NCBI GenBank assembly: GCA_032718475.1
Contig: JAUCBJ010008988.1
Location: forward strand, 1-64,000
Direction of reading: 5' to 3'
DNA from: Nemertoderma westbladi
Lineage: Eukaryota > Xenacoelomorpha > Nemertodermatida > Nemertodermatidae
DNA: 64,000 nucleotides
The number at the start of each line of letters is the position of its first letter. Within the stretch, counting starts at the first letter, position 1. Under the pieces are notes generated by a model. It worked only from the letters and a program-made list of their open reading frames with translations. It was not told the origin of the DNA and made no database searches. Position numbers and translations under genes: made by a program. Positions 59,611-64,000 of this stretch are shown here, piece after piece.

Positions 59611-61292
59611 CTAAAAATAATAAAAATAATATTATACAAATGGGAGGTGAAATAAACTTTACTTTACATTAACACGAATAAACGCAAAATTGTACAGTCT
59701 CAAATTCTTGGGTGATTTCTTTTTTAAAAAAGCGTTCCTTAATCATTTCAACTATTTGCACCAAGTTCTCAAAAAATTGTCTCGAGTGCTGATCTATCTT
59801 TCACTTTAGGAGTTCTCCGTGATACCGAATCGAATCAAAGCCATATAACCAGAACTAACACAGTGGTGTATTGTATAATGTATGTATAACCATTTATAAT
59901 AAATTCTGTGAATATGCATTTTAGAGACCGGCATTTATATTATTTCTGGAGACGGGGGGGGGGGGGGGGGGGGGGGAACTGGACGCAAAACCCGCCTTGG
60001 CGAATTAATATCCCGCCTCAATGTTAAATTAGTATTTAGGAAAAGGATCAGGTTACAGTGGCACGTTATTTTAACCAAAACAATAAACTAAACACAATAT
60101 AACAGGTTACCGTGTTATTTTTGAGAGTAATCATCTGTTATTTGCGTCCAATTTCCCCTGGAGAGGGATTAATTTTTATTGCGTCCAGTTTCCCCCCCTA
60201 TCTGGCATTTTAACGTATGGTTAGGTTACAATAATATGTATATAGAGTGGAATCTACAGTATTTTTATACTTTAGCCTGATTGCTGCGCTGGATTGACTA
60301 TATATACCTGTACCGGTAAGGAAGTGAGGGCGCCACAATTATCCTAACTATCTTGGGCTCACCGCGGTATGTCATCCTCATAATGTGGTTGGGTTGTGCA
60401 ATTATTTGCAATTAGCAACTCAACGACCTTACAGTATCGTTTTTAGGATAAGTTTTTGCTTCGTGGCTCGCCCCACAAAACGTTAATATCATTAATTTGT
60501 ACCGGTTCGTATAATAATCCTTAGATCCCAAAAATCGGAATCTTAAATTTATAGACAATATTAATTCATAGTAGGAGGATATGTTGCCATAGAATTTAAT
60601 ATTGTTTATAATTAGGATGGGTCGATAATTATATATATAATTAGGGTAAGACAGGTGACGGGGGGGGGGGGGGGGGGGTTGCAGCGGCCGCAGCTATTAG
60701 TCAGATTATTATAATTAATAATCAGATTATAGATTACATTAATAATCAGATTATTGTTGCGGCCTAGACTTGTCGTACAAGCTGACAATGGCAGAATGGT
60801 ATTCCACCTCTTGATTAGTCAGATTAATCGAGTAGATTGTAGATTGTGCTCACCTCCTGACCTCTTACTAACAGCTTAATAGGCTGATGGCGACGCCGAT
60901 GGTGATCATACAATTGTCGATTGGTAGAACTTCACGCGGCAGTGATGTGGCTGGTAATTTGTGACCTGGAACCAAACAGACTGACAAATGTGAGCAAGAC
61001 TGCCAGGGGCTGAGGGGTAGGCAGATAGGACCTACTAATATAGGCCTAGCTGCCTAGGAAATGCTGCCAGTCTCCCAGCAGCCCTGTCTGCCTGTAGTCT
61101 AAAAAAACAACACTAAAAAACACTAACCTGTAAATCAATTTGGAATCTGTTTGAAATTTGTATAGAAAGATTTTGAAGGGCATCTGGTGGTAGTAACCCC
61201 AAAGAAGTTTCATCACTGCTGGACCTGGATTCATTGGAAGGTAAATAGTCGATGACTTCAGAACGGTCCTCTCTAGACCTATTATTATCCAT
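53362..61292 (-). CDS. CEP192: Centrosomal protein CEP192 (SPD-2 family), two exons, 2137 aa
   Basis: Joined from 61292-61128 and 59610-53362. CEP192/SPD-2 is a pericentriolar scaffold that recruits PLK1, Aurora A and PLK4 and drives centriole duplication and spindle-pole maturation (family knowledge). The first 1200 residues are Ser/Asn/Gln-rich and disordered. The rest is a series of ASH/MSP-like beta-sandwich repeats: VLFAPNLPGLYSSEF with VLEGIAESPSVTV; LLPVRNTGNAVAQL with FTIQFQPKD; LLRNMTDSNIDIRLLI; FVVSNIGSRSAFVKAV with YVMFNPSS; and the terminal VGEVSKARIMVKNLS..PVSFAPHRPGNHGG. The order and the RDAEVFYSDIKHLKVSLIG segment match the CEP192 C-terminal half. Human CEP192 is about 2540 aa and split into dozens of exons, so one exon of 2082 codons is striking. 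Confidence 0.92.
59611..61127 (-). other. CEP192 intron 1 with inserted repeats
   Basis: GTTAGT donor, ATTTTTAG acceptor, 1517 bp. It contains the inverted-repeat element at 59953-60203 and a 19-base G-run near 60660, followed by GCGGCCGCAGC and three AATAATCAGATTA copies (60705-60755). Confidence 0.6.
59953..60203. mobile_element. Short element with G/C-run inverted ends and a GGATCAGGTTACAG core
   Basis: The left end is a long G-run followed by GAACTGGACGCAAAA (about 59954-59990); the right end is TTGCGTCCAGTTTCCCCCCC (60179-60198), its inverse. The core (60039-60190) is the same repeat as at 29039-29185. The 29039 copy also ends in a C-run, so the two are copies of one non-autonomous element family. 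Confidence 0.75.
61128..61292 (-). CDS. CEP192: CEP192 exon 1 (55 codons)
   Basis: ATG at 61292 opens MDNNRSREDRSEVIDYLPSN and ends QIDLQ at a TTACAG/GTTAGT donor (phase 0). The next acceptor in frame on the same strand is ATTTTTAG before 59610, giving ..QIDLQ-SDMDDDSM... The link is supported by phase, position and absence of alternatives, but not by a conserved motif. Confidence 0.65.
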
Positions 61293-62235
61293 AATACAGC
61301 TCTTTACATAATACACTAATACAGTCTGACAGTGATATATAAATCTAACAGCATAGGCTTAGGCCAGTAGGCGCTAGGCCTACCGGTACCTGCAGCGCTG
61401 TTCTGTTCAGTACCCACGACTATGCTGCTATGCACTACAGCACAGCACTAAGCTGCTAAGCAACACCAGAACCAGTTACCGAGTACCAGAGTACCGACTG
61501 TCAGACTGTGCGACTGACCGGTATGCCAGTATGCAGGTATGCCTGTCTGCCTGTAAGCGTCTCGGGCTCGGCAGTCAGGCAGTGACGGCTAAACGGTGCC
61601 CAGAACCCAGGTGCCAGGTACCGGTCTGCCTGTCTGCCACTGCCGGTGCCGGTGCGGTCTGGCGGTTGTGTAGCAGGATGGCAGGCCTAGCAGCGTAGCC
61701 TACCAGTCTCTGGCCTCAGGCCAGCAGGCTCAGCCTCAGAGCCTACTGCAGTGCAGCAGTCTGGCAGAGTCAAGAATAACTGAATAATTGTATCGCAGTC
61801 AGGCAGTCTGCAAGCTGGCAAGACCAGCATACTGCCAATATCAATTAATGGTGTGATGTGCAGTGCAGGGCACAGTGCTGCATTGTCAGATTGTATCAGC
61901 AGTCAGTTCAATGCAGTTGTTTTGTGTGCGAAAGTGTGATAGTTTTAGTTTCAGGGTTAACAATTAACGGATCAAATGCAGAAATGTTGAATGTCTGAAC
62001 TGAACGTTAAGGACAACTGCCTGACTGCTATCCAGCTATCTGCCCAGTTGCCAGCTGTTTGATGATCACAATAAGACTATTATTAACCAATAAGAAGAAA
62101 GATAAACAATAATAATTACAAAGGAATGCTTCCTTCGATTTATTAGTCACTAGAAAGCCCGAACTGCCTGACTGCGGAAGCTTTCTGGGAAATAACTTGG
62201 ATTTTGCCTAATGCAAAGCGGCTAAATATCAATAC
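61293..62235. promoter_or_regulatory. CEP192 upstream region
   Basis: Presumed promoter region. Positions 61320-61860 are unusually dense in CAGTCTG, GCAG, TACCGGTA and GCCTGTCTGCC words and richer in GC than the flanks. No gene frame and no named core element could be assigned. Confidence 0.4.
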
Positions 62236-62338
62236 TTATTGCACGGTTATCAAGTTATTTTCCCTATATTTTACCCGAGGGCAGGAATAACCCGAGGGTA
62301 AAATATTAGGGAAAATAACTTGATAACCGGGCAATAAA
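62236..62338. repeat. Long hairpin, about 45-bp arms
   Basis: TTATTGCACGGTTATCAAGT and its following TATTTTCCCTATATTTTACC are mirrored by GGTAAAATATTAGGGAAAAT and AACTTGATAACCGGGCAATAA, with CCGAGG/CCCGAGGG at the tip and a loop of about 10 bases. Only a few mismatches are seen. Confidence 0.85.
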
Positions 62339-62902
62339 TGTGTTATTCCACATTATTAACAATTCTAAAAGGGTTTTGTTTGGGGGCAAGTGAAGTAAAT
62401 GGGGCTTGGTATTTTGGGGGGATTAAATATATATCAATATATATTAAATCATTAAATTGTATTTGTACATTCAGAATGATTAAATAATGCATAACTAAAT
62501 ACTGTATAAGTTCATACTGGTGCATGCGGGACCATTTATAGTAAGGCAGTGATTTTTTATGTCCTTTTATTTGACTTTTTTTGTCCTTTTTTTTTTACGA
62601 ATTATGCATAATGACTTTTGTTGTCATTTTAATGACTTTTATTGTCCTTTTAATGACTTTTTATGTATGTATTTCCTCAAACTGTCAGACTGCTGATTTC
62701 TGGACTGTCAGACAGTTGATTTCACTATGCCTATGCCAAAACATTCCATGACTCCATGATTTATAGACTATGAGATAGATTTCCATATGCGCCTGTGGTA
62801 AAAAGACTCTATATTTAATAGTTTGTGGTTGTTGTCGATAATCGATTACCACATGACGTAGCAAAACAGTCATTTTATAGCCAAAAACAATTACCAATTG
62901 AT
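62339..62902. other. Gene-free stretch
   Basis: AT-rich; a run of imperfect TGACTTTTTNTGTCCTTTT repeats lies at 62560-62665. No gene seen. Confidence 0.5.
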
Positions 62903-63090
62903 GGAAAGGAGCAGGTTAAGGCCGAGTTTTCTAACCAAAACAATAAACAGTCACTTTACCAAATGAAGGAAAGGAGCAGGTTACAGAGGCGGGCCTTTCT
63001 AAACCAAAACAATAAACGATCATTTAACTAATTAAGGGAAAGGAGCGGGTTACAGAGGTGGGATTTTCTAACCACAACAATAAGCAGTTG
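62903..63090 (+). repeat. Three tandem units of the GGAAAGGAGCAGGTTACAG family
   Basis: Units start at 62903, 62968 and 63037 (65 and 69 bp apart): GGAAAGGAGCAGGTTACAG, then GCGGG..TTTTCTAACCAAAAC, then AATAAACAGTC. They match, inverted, the four-unit core at 47799-48066. No inverted ends were found here. Confidence 0.85.
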
Positions 63091-64000
63091 ATAAACATTG
63101 ACTTACTGGGCTGAGTTACATGAGCTTGCCGGCTTGCAGTGTGTCTCATAATAGACATGTCAATCACGCAGTTCCTTTGAGGGCTTTACTAAAATATGTT
63201 GTTAACTAAACCACACTGGGTCTGTCTGTTTGAAGAAAACGTTTGAATATACTGTAGTAATTCCGGGAATATTGTAGGCTAGACAATGTGCTTAGCACTC
63301 TGTGCAGTAAACTTGAAATTTGTACATTATATTATACGTGCCACTTACCCCACAGCATCACTGCATGAAAATACAGCCCGATTCTGATAATTTTATTACC
63401 GTGGTATCTGATTATTTTATAAAACCATGCAAACAAGTTTGTTGGCTTTAATAGATAACAAAACTTCCTTTCAAAATAATTACAACTATCGAACTATGAG
63501 ATTTCAACTTTTATTGAATGTTTGAATAATCAACAATTTGATATTAGTACACCAGTAATAATTCATGTGTGTAATTGTGATACTGTATAGTATGGCGTTT
63601 CAAAACGATCAAAATCATAACAATTACTTATTCTTAACAATTCTTATATCGAAACTCTCGGGTTCTCGATAAACCTTTATGCAGACTCTTGTGTAACGCT
63701 CTCATCCAACCTCTGATATTCAATGCTCTACAAAGAAAGTGCATCCATTTCTGTTTGTCTCTCGATAAACGAGCCCACATTGACGCAAGCCACTTCGTCA
63801 CCATTAACTGGTTACTGATCAATGAGTGAACCAACCAGATCTACTTGTCCCATATGTATAACATATACAGAATCCGCCCCGCAATACCTCCGAGATCTAG
63901 TGGCATTTGACTCGAAAACTGCCCACCTACGTAGCGGCTACGCACGTGCGATCATCCCACAGAAACGAACAGTTGCTGGTACCCAATCGTTATATCTTAC
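63091..64000. other. Right-edge stretch
   Basis: AT-rich, no recognised gene. One minus-strand frame (63634-63834) is listed separately as doubtful. Confidence 0.45.
63634..63834 (-). CDS. Doubtful short frame, possible 3' exon of a gene beyond the edge
   Basis: A basic, Trp-rich frame (KWLASMWARLSRDKQKWMHF, ending RTREFRYKNC) closes with a stop at 63634. A stop (TAG) lies just upstream, so it would have to begin at a splice acceptor, and the only AG nearby is not preceded by a pyrimidine tract. The sequence looks less random than neighbouring frames, but no family is recognised. Confidence 0.2.
   Translation of the reverse strand: MVHSLISNQLMVTKWLASMWARLSRDKQKWMHFLCRALNIRGWMRALHKSLHKGLSRTREFRYKNC

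Noticed and set aside
7738-61292. Host genes as processed pseudogenes because they are nearly intronless
   Set aside because: Frames are intact over thousands of codons, several keep introns, and no poly(A) tails or target duplications flank them.

Overview
The window is a piece of an animal nuclear genome, most probably a marine invertebrate; the sequence alone does not give the species. The animal signature comes from recognisable orthologues: a TRPM cation channel, PIGP, GCN2/EIF2AK4, ELP4, GEMIN7 and CEP192. They sit in AT-rich DNA with spliceosomal GT-AG introns, many minisatellites, short inverted-repeat (MITE-like) elements, tRNA-derived SINE heads and non-LTR retrotransposons. The palindromes TAGGCCTA and TACCGGTA recur in the spacers.

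Layout, left to right. Positions 1-1215 (minus) hold an unrecognised reading frame that runs off the left edge. Positions 1216-7700 hold duplications, a G-run-rich MITE, a broken LINE, SINE heads and a 36-bp minisatellite. Positions 7738-12527 (minus) are a two-exon TRPM channel gene, divergent from single-exon PIGP (13203-13616, plus). Positions 13617-23300 are a retrotransposon graveyard. In it an intact non-LTR element (19300-22650, one 1094-codon ORF) is nested in an older, opposite-strand copy of its own family and flanked by a perfect 60-bp target-site duplication. Two minisatellites follow (50-bp and 18-bp units). Positions 26906-40814 (minus) are a complete five-exon GCN2 gene; its 7-kb second intron is mostly two arrays of a 31-bp repeat. 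After a 28-bp satellite and two large inverted-repeat elements come ELP4 and GEMIN7 (45260-46838, minus), 145 bp apart. About 6 kb of repeats follow, then a two-exon CEP192 gene (53362-61292, minus), then repeats to the right edge.

The host genes are housekeeping-type and unrelated in pathway: GPI-anchor synthesis, amino-acid starvation signalling, tRNA wobble modification, snRNP assembly and centriole/centrosome assembly, plus one ion channel. What they share is structure. All are intron-poor: CEP192 has a 2082-codon exon and TRPM a 1264-codon exon, and in both the only intron lies within the first 60 codons. That 5'-biased pattern is the expected footprint of reverse-transcriptase-mediated intron loss.

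The points most worth following up are the triplicated activation-loop phosphosite module in GCN2, the 5'-biased intron loss, the nested young LINE, the splice-site-like 31-bp arrays inside GCN2, and a dispersed family of elements with ~67-bp tandem cores. Splice junctions were placed by hand from frame continuity and GT-AG signals. No database search was run.
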